Origin: Plasmopara viticola
Lineage: Eukaryota > Oomycota > Peronosporomycetes > Peronosporales > Peronosporaceae
DNA length: 64,000 bases
NCBI GenBank assembly: GCA_001695595.3
Contig: MBPM02000108.1
Span: 124,001-188,000, forward strand
Direction of reading: 5' to 3'
Shown here piece by piece: positions 32,796 to 44,781 of the stretch. The notes under the pieces are model-generated. The model ran no database searches. It had not been told where the DNA came from and saw only the letters and a list, made by a program, of their open reading frames with translations. The position numbers and the translations under genes were made by a program. Every line of letters begins with the position of its first letter. Positions within the stretch are counted from its first letter, which is position 1.

Positions 32796-35700
32796 ACACC
32801 GCGAATCCATATGACTCTAGTTTCTCGAACAACACTTTTTACGCTAACCCATGAAAGGTAAAGATCGCCTTATCGGATCGAGCAAATACGCTTTAACGGA
32901 AGATAGAAAGCTATTAAGTGACCAGTTTACCAGCTTCAGTCGTTTCTGCCAAGCACAGAAAAACGCGGTCACGCGTCCAATTACTTTATTGTTTAATCAC
33001 TATGGCTTTGAATAGTGATCCAGCTCGCTCATTTCGGTTTTTATGTAAACTACACTTAATTCAATACAGCAATTAACTTGCAATAGGGGTCTAATAGTGC
33101 TTTGAGTGACTGTAGTATAGACCTTGATTCGTCACAGTCGAAGACCGAAAGCTGGGCGATCCACCGATACGCAAGCATTCGCGTGCCAGAAGCTTGTATG
33201 AATACATAATTAGACAGTGGAGTGAAGACCTTTAGTTTAAATAACGCACCGAACCGAAGCCCGACAAAAGTGAGGAAATGGCATACAGTATAACCAGATC
33301 ATTTTGCTCTTAACAAACTCTATCACGCATTCGAATCGATCCATGCAAGACAAAGTGTTTAAAGGGTAGACCTTGTACAACTTTTGGTTTCAATCTCACA
33401 TTTCTCGGGTGGGCAGAACAGAAGAGTATCATTGAGAGATTGACAAGGCAGTTGTATACTACTGGGGTATTCTGCTATCGATGCCAGGGGCAATTTGTGC
33501 TGTGGTGAAGGCTTTAAACGACGCGCAAGGTAATCGATTACATCTGCTACTCTTCGTGTTATTTGTGCCGTTGAAGACTTTCATATCTGTTTTCGACTTT
33601 CGCTGATTCAGAGAATATCACATTGCCTGGACATGCCTACTTCCGATTTCATGTAAGTGTTACGTAGCGTTAGGTATCCTTGAAAACCAAAATATTTTTG
33701 CACCACAAGTACATTGACTACTTGTGTAGTCTAAAAAAGATGCATCGTCTCGAATATACGTAGCGTGTCCTCATTCTTAATTTAATATTAACTACGATCT
33801 ATATGAAAACAATGGTCGTCCTGCTGTTGTTCTTAGAGTGAGTGCGGATCGGGGTTTTACGTTATTCACATGCAATGTATAGCGCTTTACAATTTTGCTT
33901 TATCAAATCACCTCTTTACCTAAACGGACATTCGAACCCTGCCAATTCGACTTGTGATGCGAAAGGAATTGTATGGGCTAGTGGTCTAGGCTTATCTAAT
34001 GTATAGAGCGAAGCCGTTTACATTGTGCCCTGCAATCTTTCTCACGTAATAATTGAGATCATTAAAATACATCAGTAACCAACTTATTCACCAGACCGTT
34101 CTCGTGAGCCCCATAATCATTCGCGTTCTTGCCATACGACGGAGCCTCACCCGCAATTAAAGTTGCCCAGCTCCCCGCTCAGATGTACTTCGTAGAGTAT
34201 GCTCCGGTCTTTTTATATAATTGTTCGGCTTGTACACTCAGGTGTATTGTTTGTCTAAGCGCGTGTGAAGCGGTAGATGGCATCAGGATCCAATGATTGT
34301 AATCAAATACCACTTGCAATCTGGTAGACAAAACATCTTGCTCTATCGTGACGTACGATTTTCACCTTAGTGTAAAAATAACGCTTCTTTTTGGCGACGA
34401 AGCTTCAAGTCTTGTTTAGTTAATGCAGTGGGCATTCTGCTTTGAACAAATCTCTTTCGTTCATAACCGTCTACAAAATCGATGCTATGACGATGTATAG
34501 GTCAAATGGAAGCTTTACTCAGATGGCGTTGCTGCTTAATTGATGATGATAGCTAGACCGACATTGATGGATTTTTGTGACTATCTTTAACTTTTGGTGG
34601 CGGCACTCACTATCTATTCTCTGAAATCGAGAGCCAGAATTGTGATTTTCTTGCCGAGGATATCCAGCGTGCAATGAGAGAACAAAACTTCAACAAATTT
34701 AATGCCATTAACGGACATCATTGTGGGCGGTCTTGCTCAAAGTTGTTGATTCGAGAATGCGGAGAGCCCTTTCAACTTGCTCGAGAAGGACTTTATGGTG
34801 TTAATTAAGTAGCCCGACCAGCTTGTGGCTAGACCATGTTGCCCTCTTCAATGTAAATTGTGGTACAAGCTTACGTTTTTGCTGTGATTAGCCGCTTCCG
34901 CAAACAATTATAGCATTTCTACATCTCGATTCTACACTATAGCATGCGTTTAAAGCATCTCAAACCTTAAAAAAGGTCTAATGCAGCTAATTGTCGATCA
35001 GTCTCTTTAATTTGCATCAACAAAAGCGATGCAGGCGATGTGTCGTGATATGATTGACTTTGTCATTTGCAAGACAATATGAGAGGTAAATTAAAATTAT
35101 AATGGCCACTTGTCAATGTTCATGCAGAATCAAGCGTATTTCTATTTCCACTTTCAGATTTGCCAGACACCTCTGGCAACGAATGAATTTAAAACAGTCC
35201 GTTCCTACAAAAGTAACATTTCGACCGTAAGGTTTGACCGACTTATCGGAATTTGGCTACATAACGCACTGATCAAGATTGAACAGTTGGCTTCACATTC
35301 GTCACAGTCGAGCCTAATTGCTTCTGTGGCTTGTTTATCCCCACGAACTGATCGCAAAAGACAAACGCAAACTAATTGCACTTAAGAGATCTTGATGCAT
35401 TTGACTACCTGCAATTGTATGCGTGTAAAACTAATTGGCACACAATGTGAATGTTTAGTGACACATTTAAAGTGATGTTTGAGCATTGTAAGAAAGTAGT
35501 ATTTAGTACTGAGAATTATTAAGAATGCAGTGCACGGTATAAGGTCTACAACATGTGCGTATTGTTAGGTGTTGCCATGCATGATACAAATGTAGAACAT
35601 TTACCCCAATTATTTCTTACCGAAAATAAAAAGAATGTATAACGCACGCTTAAAATTGTAAAAGGTATTTACATTTGACGTTGAGTGTTATACTACCTCA

Positions 35701-38589
35701 TGAAGTCAGGCAAATTGTCGTGCTTATTTACGTAATTGGAGGCTTCCTAGGGTAACTCCGCTGCACCTGAAAGCATTCACACCTGAGTCGTTAGACCTAA
35801 AAGGTTAAAGCTTATAGCTCAATTGTTCTAGAGCATGCGCGACGGCGAAGATACGTTAACGGTTTTGCTCGGTCCCAAAGGGTTGCAATAAAAATTGCCT
35901 CGATGTAATCTGAGTTTGTCGGGAGGTGTGTTCTAGCTATCAAAGGGTCTGGATAGAAACCTAATAGAAAATGACCGATTCGTTCCCGTCGGTGACATCA
36001 ACTCGTAAGCCCCGCAACGAAGCCACTTGTAGTAAGTGTGTACACTTTCGAAAAAGAAATGGGGGAAATCTCAATCTCTGAATTAGAGAGGTCGAAGTGG
36101 CCATGATGTCCGTCAAGATAGGAACATAGTTGTAGAAATTGAGGCTGACCGTCTTGGAACTGGACCGGGGAGCAAGCTTACGGCTTCTGATGGGCTATAC
36201 CTCAACTAAACTGGCGTTAGCCTCCTGGGGGGATCTGTAATTCTAGCTTCGCCAGAGCATACCGGAGCCGGTTGACTATGCTCAGAAACTACGAGTTCTG
36301 CTGGCCGAAATAGTTGTGATTTGCTTTTGGATGAGAGAATCGTCACGGTCTGAGAGTTTCGGCTTGGAAGGGCGTAGCCCGAACAGAAATTTTTCGCGCA
36401 GTCGACTCCATAGAAATAGCTTTAAAATGGCAATAGCACTCAGTCGTTAAGGGTAGAGATAGGCTTCTGAAGGGACAAAGCTAATAAGGGTTTTAATTAT
36501 GCTGATTAAAAGAGATACACTGTCAAGCTGCTAATCAGCATATGGACACTAGTGATGCTTCATCTGAGGTGACACGCGCTTTGCGACTAGAGTGCTTCTT
36601 GCGCCAAGTGGTCCAAGATTTTGTTATTCCTTAGCGTTCGGCCAGCTAGTCGTCTGGTATACCGCGGGAAATTAATAGACATGAGCGACCTATGAGGGAA
36701 AAAATAAGCTCTTTCGAGACACAATAAGGTCTTAAAGGCCGAGCTCCATGATCTGCATCACGGATCGCTCACAAATGTTTGGTTTGCTAGTCGTCAAAGA
36801 AATGTAGGATTCAAGTCAACCGTGGACGTTTTCTAAATATACGCGACGTTCTAATACATGCAGAGGCCCATTGAGCACTTAACAGGTCGCTCAAAGATGT
36901 AAGCGAGAGACACTTACTAGGATCTTAGATTATTTAGGCGATAGACTTTTTGACGGACATATCGGATTTCGAAAGTGGAACCACTTGTTGCTTGTGCATA
37001 AAAGTATAAAAACTCACTATGAGACTTGGTATACATAATAGCGTCGCAACATGTCGCGCGCCTGCAAACGATTGCGACCAGCCAAACGAGCTGACCAATG
37101 CTTATAGAAAACAGCAAATTGAATAGTTTTATTCTGCTGGCAATAAGATGCTTCTAGACGGCTTCAGAATTCGATTGAGCCTGTCTGTATATCTAAAGAT
37201 TTCCGACAGCATAGATGCATTTGTAGCCGTTGACATGGGTAGGTATGGCTTGATCATAGGCATGTATCTCTTGGCCAGAAAAAAATAGAGGCGACAGCTG
37301 CCTAGTTTTACGCAGAGAGCTTTAGTGAGTCATGTTTCGACCCTTTTGTGCGTAAGGTTAAAAAAAACCAAGGAATGCACGCGCCAAATCAAATTTATAA
37401 GATATCGACGGTACATTCAGGTAGATTAAATACGTATTTCCGACGCCTATACCTAAGGAATGAAGTTTGCTGAAAGCATCGGCTACGAGTTGGGTAGCGA
37501 ATCACCACAAACTGCAAGTCACACAACATGCAAGTGGAACACATGAATCTGCAAGAAAAGATGGGTAACGAACTTACAAATATAGTGCACATTGTAGTTT
37601 AGAAGAGAATGAACTCGCGATACGAAATCAACTTCTGTGCGTCAGGAAGGAGACGTGGCTGACAGTTGATTATGTTTACAAAATTAATCGATAGTATGAA
37701 GATCGTCGTGTCACGAAAGATATTATTTGGAGGCATAGTTTCGAGACTGAGCCTTAATCAACGCGAAACGACTGGATTTTCGGCGGTATTTAAGCCAGAA
37801 ATATCTGAGGGGTGATATGCGAATAATGTTAAACCTCTCATAGCACATAAATACATCCGCCGTATTGGATGAAGATGTCTTGGAGTAGCTATATACACAA
37901 CGTATGTTACGCCCTGACACGAAGACCCTAAAAGATATAATAATTATTGTGCTGTAGTAAACAACCAGGCTTAAAGCACTATCACGAGAGTAGTGTGAGC
38001 TCATTGATGCCTTCTTTATTGAATAGACAAAAGTTTGGCATACGTCGAAGTCTCTACTCTAGTCACATACTGACTTGTCGCGCTTAGAAACTAAGGAATA
38101 GAGGAGACTATTTAAAATTGTAGCTAGCTAAACAGAGCAGCGGAGTGTGCACGAAAGTTGTAGACGTATTGATGTACATCATGGCTAGGTACCTGTTGTG
38201 TAGTGCACTGAGCTTAATTGTCGGCTTGTTTCAAATTTGAATAAAAGGATCCTGAAAGCAGTCATTCTGCCTCTAGGCATGAGTAGTACCGTCACAAGGG
38301 TCATTTAATGTCCCGGTGACGTCCGAACGGCTGGTTACACAACCAGGAGGCGATGTCGCTGCAAGGTCTTTCATTCAGAGATATGCTGACGTCATTTTTG
38401 TTCATAGATGCTTTTTAAAAGACAGGTCGGCACTTAAGGCGCCTTTGGGCCATTAAAAGCAAGAATTCAAAATTGAAAGACCACCAAAATGGTTAACATT
38501 GATGAATGTGTCTTTGCGGTAAAAAGCTCAAATGGGTGTGCACAGGTTCCAAGAAATAAAGCCCCTTTGGCTTGCCCAACGCAATGGCC

Positions 38590-39530
38590 GGATAAGCCTT
38601 GTCATTTCTATACACAAGTACAGTGGGCCTTGCCAAGCCTCTGCTCGATCTGTTGAAAAGATGCTAGTATAGTCACGTTGATTTTGATAGCATCAAGGAA
38701 AGCTACCAGCAGGCATCTGTTTCTGCTTTGTCGTACTAGACAAGACCGTTTATCTTCGCTCAATATATAAGAGACGATATAATTGGCCGCATCTTACTAC
38801 AGCTCAATAGAGATAGTCATGATGGAGCTATCTTACCTGAGGCCATATATCTCAAGCTGCGAACAAGACTTCCCCGTTTGTATAAGAAAATACTTACGTG
38901 CTGGTAGAAATCCAAGTTTATCTTTGGACTCCTAGCCCTACGTAGTCTGTCTAGATTACGCACCCTTAATGTTGACAGTAAATCCACCTCGATCTTGTCG
39001 GCAAACGGTAATATAACTGTCAATCTTTGCGATAAGTAACTTTTAAGATGTTAACATAATGGCAATTTCAATCTGCTTGCCGACGCACTTTTGCGCGGCC
39101 AAGACTATTTTCTGGCACATATTACAAGGACTTAACGCTCCACTGACGAGCACATCCGTCAGGCATACAAAGCTGATGCCAGCTTAAAGACGTTGGTGCG
39201 ATTCCTTACTTCACGCGGAGATGCCGAAGTCAAGTAGCTAAATCCTCGTAAGCAATTGCAGCTGGATCGCAACGAGTGGGCGGACTGTCAGCTCCTCTCT
39301 AAAGAATATGATAAATTTATTTGAAAATGGTTCTCGGACTTACGTGTGTGAGCTGGCAAGGGGTAAAGAAACGCGACTCATACGTCGCCTCCTCGCATCC
39401 TGCAAGACCGACGTTCTTTTGTACGTTAACAGGACTTGACAATATTTCTGGCTATGCATGCAAAAATTCGTGTATTGCCCAAGCAAGATGGTGTATATGG
39501 CTTATTGGAGGGGAAAATATGACAGCTGGA
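38590..39530 (+). mobile_element. Ty3/gypsy retrotransposon pol relic
   Basis: Translated in plus frames with stops and shifts, the stretch shows a collinear series typical of gypsy pol: AKPLLDLLKR near 38630 (end of reverse transcriptase), FDSIKESYQQASVSALSY and TRPFIFAQYIRDDIIGRILL near 38690-38800 (RT/RNase H junction; family form is usually FxxLK...APVL...DAS...GAVL), LLADALLRGQDYFLAHITRT near 39080 (family form ADALSRRPDY), then a QLDRNEWADCQLL-like segment near 39255 that precedes integrase in intact elements. No LTRs or intact catalytic motifs were found, so it is a dead copy. Confidence 0.5.
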
Positions 39531-40465
39531 TTTTCATAAATTGAAAAAAGTAGATACTTAGTTATTCCAGACACGATGATGATGAATAGGCACCCCTTAT
39601 TAATTGCTGAACACTATTTAAACTTTTTTGTGGATGTTTGCAGTAAACCATCCTTAAACGTACAGTCAGACGATAAGAGTTGATCGTAAGCTTAAATACA
39701 CAGTGCGCACAAAGCAATTATTGGTTTAGTTTGGACTCATCAACGCGGTTGATGATTATGTGGGCTTTACAAACTTCTTTATACATGGGCCATGGCAACG
39801 TGAACTTCTTTTTGCTTAAGAAGCACAAGTGCTTCTGATATTATTGTGAGAAAGGCTCGAAGAACCCTCGCTTTTGGATCTCTCATTTGCATCCACTTTT
39901 ACTACAAAAATTGTTATCTAACATCGCGATAGTCAACGAAAATGTGATTGCGATTGTATTCGCAAAAAAGGCAATCATGAAAGTAGAGGTTGCATATTTT
40001 GAGGGCTAAAAATTGCTAAATACCGTCTCAGTCCAGTATCTACGAATTCGATGAAGCATCCTTTTTTCAAACATTGCATGATCTGAAAAAAGCAGAACCT
40101 GGCGTACACCATCGACTTTCTTATGTGAGATGTCGACGCACTCAACTTTTTTATGTAGGGCATCTTGAGGTGATACTACAGATTTTAAGACTTTGAGTCT
40201 TATGATTTATGTGAAGTGCTTCTAGTATTCAAATGCAGCGCTCGACCTTGCTGCAAGGTAAGTTTGGGTGGTCACATGGCGTCTGGTAGCTTCCAAAAAC
40301 AGCACTATTTTGAACACATTATATATCGTACATTCAAAAAGATATTGATTGACAGATAGATGTAGTCTTTACCAACAAATTCGATTTTTATCAAAAGTAA
40401 GAAACCATACAAAATTTGTACGGCATAAACGTGGCGACAACTATTTATCGGAGTGGTCACTGGCA

Positions 40466-40480
40466 TTCATTCTTTGTGAA
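40466..40480 (+). promoter_or_regulatory. Possible oomycete initiator upstream of MTHFR
   Basis: The sequence TTCATTCTTTGTGAA, about 100 bp before the MTHFR start codon, fits the oomycete Inr consensus (YCAYTYY) with a following T-rich flank. No TATA box. Weak evidence on its own. Confidence 0.3.
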
Positions 40481-40566
40481 TCTGTCATTATGTTCTGTTA
40501 CCAAACAAATATACTTTTTTAATCTGCTTGGATCCTGAGCATTAATTTACGAGTGATAACCGTGGC

Positions 40567-42345
40567 ATGAAGGTCATCGACAAAATCAATGCGAGCGTGG
40601 AGCGTCAAGAGGTTTTCTACTCGTTTGAATTCTTCCCTCCAAAGACGCCTGCAGGCGTAGAGAATCTTTATGCACGCATGGACCGCATGGCGGCGCTGGA
40701 GCCGCTCTTCTGTGACATGACGTGGGGGGCTGGCGGCTCCGGCGCGCGCCTTACACTTGAGCTTAGTGCTAATGCACAAAAGCTAAGCGGGCTGGAAATG
40801 CTCATGCACATGACTTGCACCAACATGGCCGAGGATGACATTAAGCAGGTGCTGGACCAGGCCAAAGATGCTGGCATCCAGAACATACTGGCGCTGCGCG
40901 GGGACCCCGTGCGCGGCGCCACCAGTTTTGATGAGTGCGATCGCGGCTTCTCTCATGCGGTTGATCTCGTGCGGTACATTCGCAAGACATATGGTGATCA
41001 TTTTTGCATTGGCGTGGCGGGGTATCCTGAAGGTCACGTAGAGAGCAAGGACAAGGAGACTGACCTTCAGTTCCTTAAAGATAAGGTGGATGCTGGCGCT
41101 GATTTTATCATTTCGCAACTATTTTACGACGTGCAAGTTTTTGTAAACTTTGTGAAAAAGTGTCGTGCCATTGGCATTACCGTACCCATAATTCCCGGAA
41201 TCATGCCGATTCAAAACTATGGTGGCTTTGAACGCATGACATCCTTTTGCAACACAAACGTGCCGGACGAGGTGCGCAAGGCTCTGGATCCCATCAAAGA
41301 CGACGATGAAGCTGTCAAGAATTTTGGTGTTCAGCTCGGCATTACAATGGGCCAGCAGCTGATTGACGCCGGCATGCCAGGTCTCCATTTTTATACGCTA
41401 AACTTGGAGCGCTCTGTGCTTCGCATTCTCGAAGGATTGTCTTCACTGTCCAGCCGCGTCCCGTGTCGTGAGCTGCCGTGGCAAACGTCGACGCTTTCGA
41501 AGCGTACGTCCGAGAGTGTGCGCCCGATCTATTGGTCCAATCGACCGAAGAGCTACGTGCACCGCACGGCCCTGTGGGACGAATATCCGAACGGCCGCTG
41601 GGGCAACAGCGAAAGTCCCGCGTTTGGTGAGCTCACGGAATCGCATTTCGCGCCTTCCAGCACGTCGACGCCATTTGAACGTCGTGCCATGTGGGGCGAA
41701 GCTCCAATTACCAAGGAAGATGTTTGCCACACCTTTGTGCGATACATACGTGGCGAGATCTCGAGTCTGCCATGGTGTGATGATGCGCTGCACGCTGAGA
41801 CGTCAACAGTCCAGCAGCAGCTTGCCGCTGCCAATTCTGCTGGATTCTTAACGATCAACAGCCAGCCACGTGTGAACGGTATGGTGTCGGACGATCCGAT
41901 GTTTGGATGGGGTGGGCCTGGAGGTCGCGTGTACCAAAAGGCGTACGTCGAGTGCTTTGTGTCGCCGGAGAATATGAAGATCATCATTGACAATGCCGCC
42001 AAGAAGCCGTCGGTGCAGTATCATGCCGTAAATTTGCACGGCCACTCGTACTCGAATGCAAGCAAATCGCCTGTGGCCGTGACGTGGGGAGTCTTCCCTA
42101 ACAAGGAGATTTTGCAGCCTACGATTGTGGACAGCAGCAGCTTTCTAGTGTGGAAACACGAGGCGTTTGCATTGTGGATTAAAATGTGGGCATCGTTGTA
42201 TGCAGAGGGCAGCGAGTCGTCGAAGCTGTTGCACGAAATACACAGCACGTACTTTCTAGTGAGCATCGTTGACAACGATTTTGTGAGCGGCAACATTTGG
42301 GACCTGTTCGAAGCACCGATCTCTTCTTCTGTATCACCCAAGTAG
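40567..42345 (+). CDS. MTHFR: Methylenetetrahydrofolate reductase (EC 1.5.1.20)
   Basis: An intronless frame of 592 residues, the normal length of eukaryotic MTHFR. The enzyme reduces 5,10-methylene-THF to 5-methyl-THF, the methyl donor for methionine synthase, in the cytosol. The N-terminal TIM-barrel FAD domain (about 1-290) has the signature FYSFEFFPPKT with the catalytic Glu (residue 21), CDMTWGAGG, and the FAD-site LALRGDPVRG (Asp 113), plus GVAGYPEGH and FIISQLFYD. The linker and C-terminal regulatory domain (about 310-592) are complete, including WGEAPITKEDVCHTFVRYI and GWGGPGGRVYQKAYVE. The start ATG at 40567 precedes the barrel by the expected 16 residues. The WDR83 gene starts 143 bp downstream on the same strand. 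No damage is seen. Confidence 0.97.
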   Translation: MKVIDKINASVERQEVFYSFEFFPPKTPAGVENLYARMDRMAALEPLFCDMTWGAGGSGARLTLELSANAQKLSGLEMLMHMTCTNMAEDDIKQVLDQAKDAGIQNILALRGDPVRGATSFDECDRGFSHAVDLVRYIRKTYGDHFCIGVAGYPEGHVESKDKETDLQFLKDKVDAGADFIISQLFYDVQVFVNFVKKCRAIGITVPIIPGIMPIQNYGGFERMTSFCNTNVPDEVRKALDPIKDDDEAVKNFGVQLGITMGQQLIDAGMPGLHFYTLNLERSVLRILEGLSSLSSRVPCRELPWQTSTLSKRTSESVRPIYWSNRPKSYVHRTALWDEYPNGRWGNSESPAFGELTESHFAPSSTSTPFERRAMWGEAPITKEDVCHTFVRYIRGEISSLPWCDDALHAETSTVQQQLAAANSAGFLTINSQPRVNGMVSDDPMFGWGGPGGRVYQKAYVECFVSPENMKIIIDNAAKKPSVQYHAVNLHGHSYSNASKSPVAVTWGVFPNKEILQPTIVDSSSFLVWKHEAFALWIKMWASLYAEGSESSKLLHEIHSTYFLVSIVDNDFVSGNIWDLFEAPISSSVSPK

Positions 42346-42488
42346 GTGAAGCGAGTTATAGAAACACTAATTGTCCTCCCTGATGCGAGAGTCTCTGGGA
42401 CGATAAGGGTTGACGCAAAATACAGCATTTTGTGCACGTTTTAATCTTGATCAAAATAAGGAACACAAAGTTGCAATAATAAGTAGGG

Positions 42489-43877
42489 ATGGCGAGCGGT
42501 ATACCTAGTGTCTGCGTGCGAGAGCTACATGGTCACCATGGACCCGTAAATGCCGTGCGCTTCAACTGTATGTCCTTGTTTAGTGCTCTTTTGTACACCA
42601 ATCCAATTGTATCAATGCTGTATTGCAGCCAAGGGTACGTATGTAATGACCTGTGGCCAGGACAAATCGGTCAAGCTTTGGAACCCGCATCGTGACGATT
42701 TGGAGAAGCCAAATCAAGCGCTGCTGGTCAAATCTTATGAAGGAAGACACGGCTACGATGTACAGGATGTTACAATGTACGGCTGAATTGCACTGAGAAA
42801 TTGGCGGACATATTTGACGACTGGGTGTGATGCGTGATTTTCAACTAAAGAGCTCACGACAACTCTAAATTTGCGTCATGCGGTCGCGATCGAAACGTTT
42901 TTATGTGGGACGTGCCGACGGCTCAAGTAATCCGCAAGTTCGAAGGCCACGAGCATGTAGTTAGACCTGTTTACGAGACTTTTCTAGTGAGTTCGACCTG
43001 ACTTTAATTTCGCTCTTGTAGAGTGTAAACTGTGTGCGTTATAATGCGGATTCGTCTGTGCTGCTAAGCGGTTCCTATGACAAGACCATTCGAGCCTGGG
43101 ACATCAGGTGAAGATACTGTGTGATTGTTGAAGAAGTAATGCTTTGCTTACAGCGCTTTGCTTAAATAGAGCTCGGAACGCATTCACGCCAATTCAGATA
43201 ATGGATGACTTTAAAGACAGTGTCACTTCCATGGTTATCACGACTCATGAAATCGTTGCGGGGTAAAAAGTTTTGTAGACGAGCTTTGAACGGGTCTCTC
43301 TTACGTAGTTGCAATGCAGGTGTGTGGATGGTACTGTGCGTACATATGACCTTCGCGCCGGACAGCTCTTTTGCGATCACATTGACGGTCAGAACAAAAT
43401 TGCTTAAGTAGTGCCAACTGTATCATTGCTGATCAGTTGATTTGTGTTGATTTTGTGCAGAGCCTGTGGTATCGGTCGCCCAATCATCCGACGCACGCTT
43501 CATTCTTGCTGGATGTTTGGATGGCTCCATTCGGCTGCTTGAAAAAACCAACGGAACAGAAATCAAAAGGTAAGACAAAGTGCCGAGTTTTAATTTAGTT
43601 ACTTCAATTATGCTCACGTTGATGCTCATCTATTCGCAGCTATCGTGGACACAGTGTGCAAAACTATAAAGTTGAGTGTAGCTTCTCAAGCGACGGAGCA
43701 TATGTGCTTAGCGGATCCGAAGATGGAAACGTTTATTGGTGGAATCTCGTGGATGCAAAGAATGCACATACAATTAATGCGCATAGCAAACCCGTTCGAG
43801 CGCTTGAGTGCCATCCAGAGAGTAGTATGTTTGCTACTGGCTGTATTGACGGCTCGGCGAAAGTCTGGTCTCATTAA
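42489..43877 (+). CDS. WDR83: WD40 protein WDR83/MORG1, 8 exons
   Basis: Exons 42489-42567, 42629-42776, 42851-42956, 43022-43107, 43170-43262, 43320-43387, 43461-43569 and 43640-43877 join in phase to give 308 residues (human WDR83 is 315). Introns are only 57-74 bp. The product is a seven-blade WD40 propeller. Blade ends are visible as VKLWN, VFMWD, IRAWD, VRTYD, IRLLE, VYWWN and AKVWS. Diagnostic similarity to WDR83 includes VMTCGQDKSVKLWNP, VLLSGSYDKTIRAWD, VDGTVRTYDLRAGQLF and YVLSGSEDGNVYWW. In animals and plants the protein is an MAPK scaffold (MORG1) and also a spliceosome component. The role here is inferred by orthology. Its 3' end faces Rtf2, with 82 bp between stop codons. Confidence 0.92.
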
Positions 43878-43959
43878 AATGTTATGAAAAGTACAAGAAA
43901 CCACGTTGATCGTATGTCAACATCCGAGCCTCTTAATGTTTTGAAGTCCAAATCAATTT

Positions 43960-44781
43960 TTAAGATAGCGTGTAGCGCATTCCACCTATCGTCATGAGCA
44001 AATCATTTGCACTTGCTTTGCCACTCTTTTCCTTCGAAAAAAGAGACGCGAACACTTGACTCTTTTCCTTGGCTTCAGAAATAGATTTACTGGCGTCTTT
44101 GGCAATCTTAATGAGCCGAGTATTCTTCGTTTCGGCCAAATGATCCGCTGTTCTTGTCCTTTTCTTGTCCTTTCGTTGTACCTTCAGCTCGACTTGGCTG
44201 TCCTCCTTTGCCACTTCCTTTGTCTTTTTCTTTTTCTTCTTTGTCCGCTTTTCGTCGGCTTTAAGCTCAAGCAGCTTCGCCTGCTTCGCCTCGTATTGCT
44301 CATCACTCAACATAAGCATCACAACATCCTCTTTTGCAAATGATTCACCACACACCAGACACTCCTTCGCATTAACTGCCTTAAGAGCACGCTCCGATAC
44401 CACACAGCCACAAGTGAAGAGCACCACAAAGGGCTGCTTGCCGTTAAACTCGATCATAGTGACAGGGCAGCACCAGATTGCGTCTCCCTCCTCCTTCTCG
44501 TACGTCACACGGCAAGTCACGACATCTTTGATAGATGAAATGTGGCAAAACCGTTCAGGAATCGACTTGCCTAGCAAGTTTTCGAGCAGTGTCTGCTTAT
44601 TAAATAGATTACCAAGACGACATGCTACCACAGGCTCACGCAGCGGCTGTGAAGATAAAGCACAAGTGCTTGATTTTTCCGAGCGAAGCACATCCTGGTC
44701 AGCCAGCTCTCCACGTGCCTTGACATTTGCATGGCGCATAAACTTTCGCTTTACGGCGATTACACCGCCGTCGTTACCCAT
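43960..44781 (-). CDS. RTF2: Replication termination factor 2 (Rtf2)
   Basis: The frame gives 273 residues from the ATG at 44781. The open frame extends further upstream to 44904, but MGNDGGVIAVKRKFMR is the conserved N-terminus of the family (usual form MG-C/N-DGG-T-I), so that start is preferred. The Rtf2 domain is a RING-like fold: SQPLREPVVACRLGNLFNK, a central segment, then CPVTMIEFNGKQPFVVLFTCGCVVSERAL and CLVCGESFAKEDVVML. A long Lys-rich tail follows. In fission yeast Rtf2 stabilises stalled forks at RTS1 and is also linked to splicing; in humans it is a fork-associated ubiquitin-related factor. It should act in the nucleus. Single exon as read. Confidence 0.92.
   Translation of the reverse strand: MGNDGGVIAVKRKFMRHANVKARGELADQDVLRSEKSSTCALSSQPLREPVVACRLGNLFNKQTLLENLLGKSIPERFCHISSIKDVVTCRVTYEKEEGDAIWCCPVTMIEFNGKQPFVVLFTCGCVVSERALKAVNAKECLVCGESFAKEDVVMLMLSDEQYEAKQAKLLELKADEKRTKKKKKKTKEVAKEDSQVELKVQRKDKKRTRTADHLAETKNTRLIKIAKDASKSISEAKEKSQVFASLFSKEKSGKASANDLLMTIGGMRYTLS

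Larger units (their letters stand above)
30715..40566. other. Gene desert with decayed gene and retrotransposon fragments
   Basis: Nearly 10 kb without an intact gene. It contains a decayed minus-strand coding region (31296-32643), a TTA microsatellite (32777-32795) and a Ty3/gypsy pol relic (about 38600-39530), listed separately. The stretch 33-38 kb shows only short frames with no motif I can name. Confidence 0.55.

Noticed and set aside
33930..33965. B-box-like GGGTTCGAATG on the minus strand
   Set aside because: The T stem does not close and no A box lies at the right distance.
41553..42002. 149-codon minus-strand frame in MTHFR
   Set aside because: Antisense shadow of a conserved gene without its own motifs.
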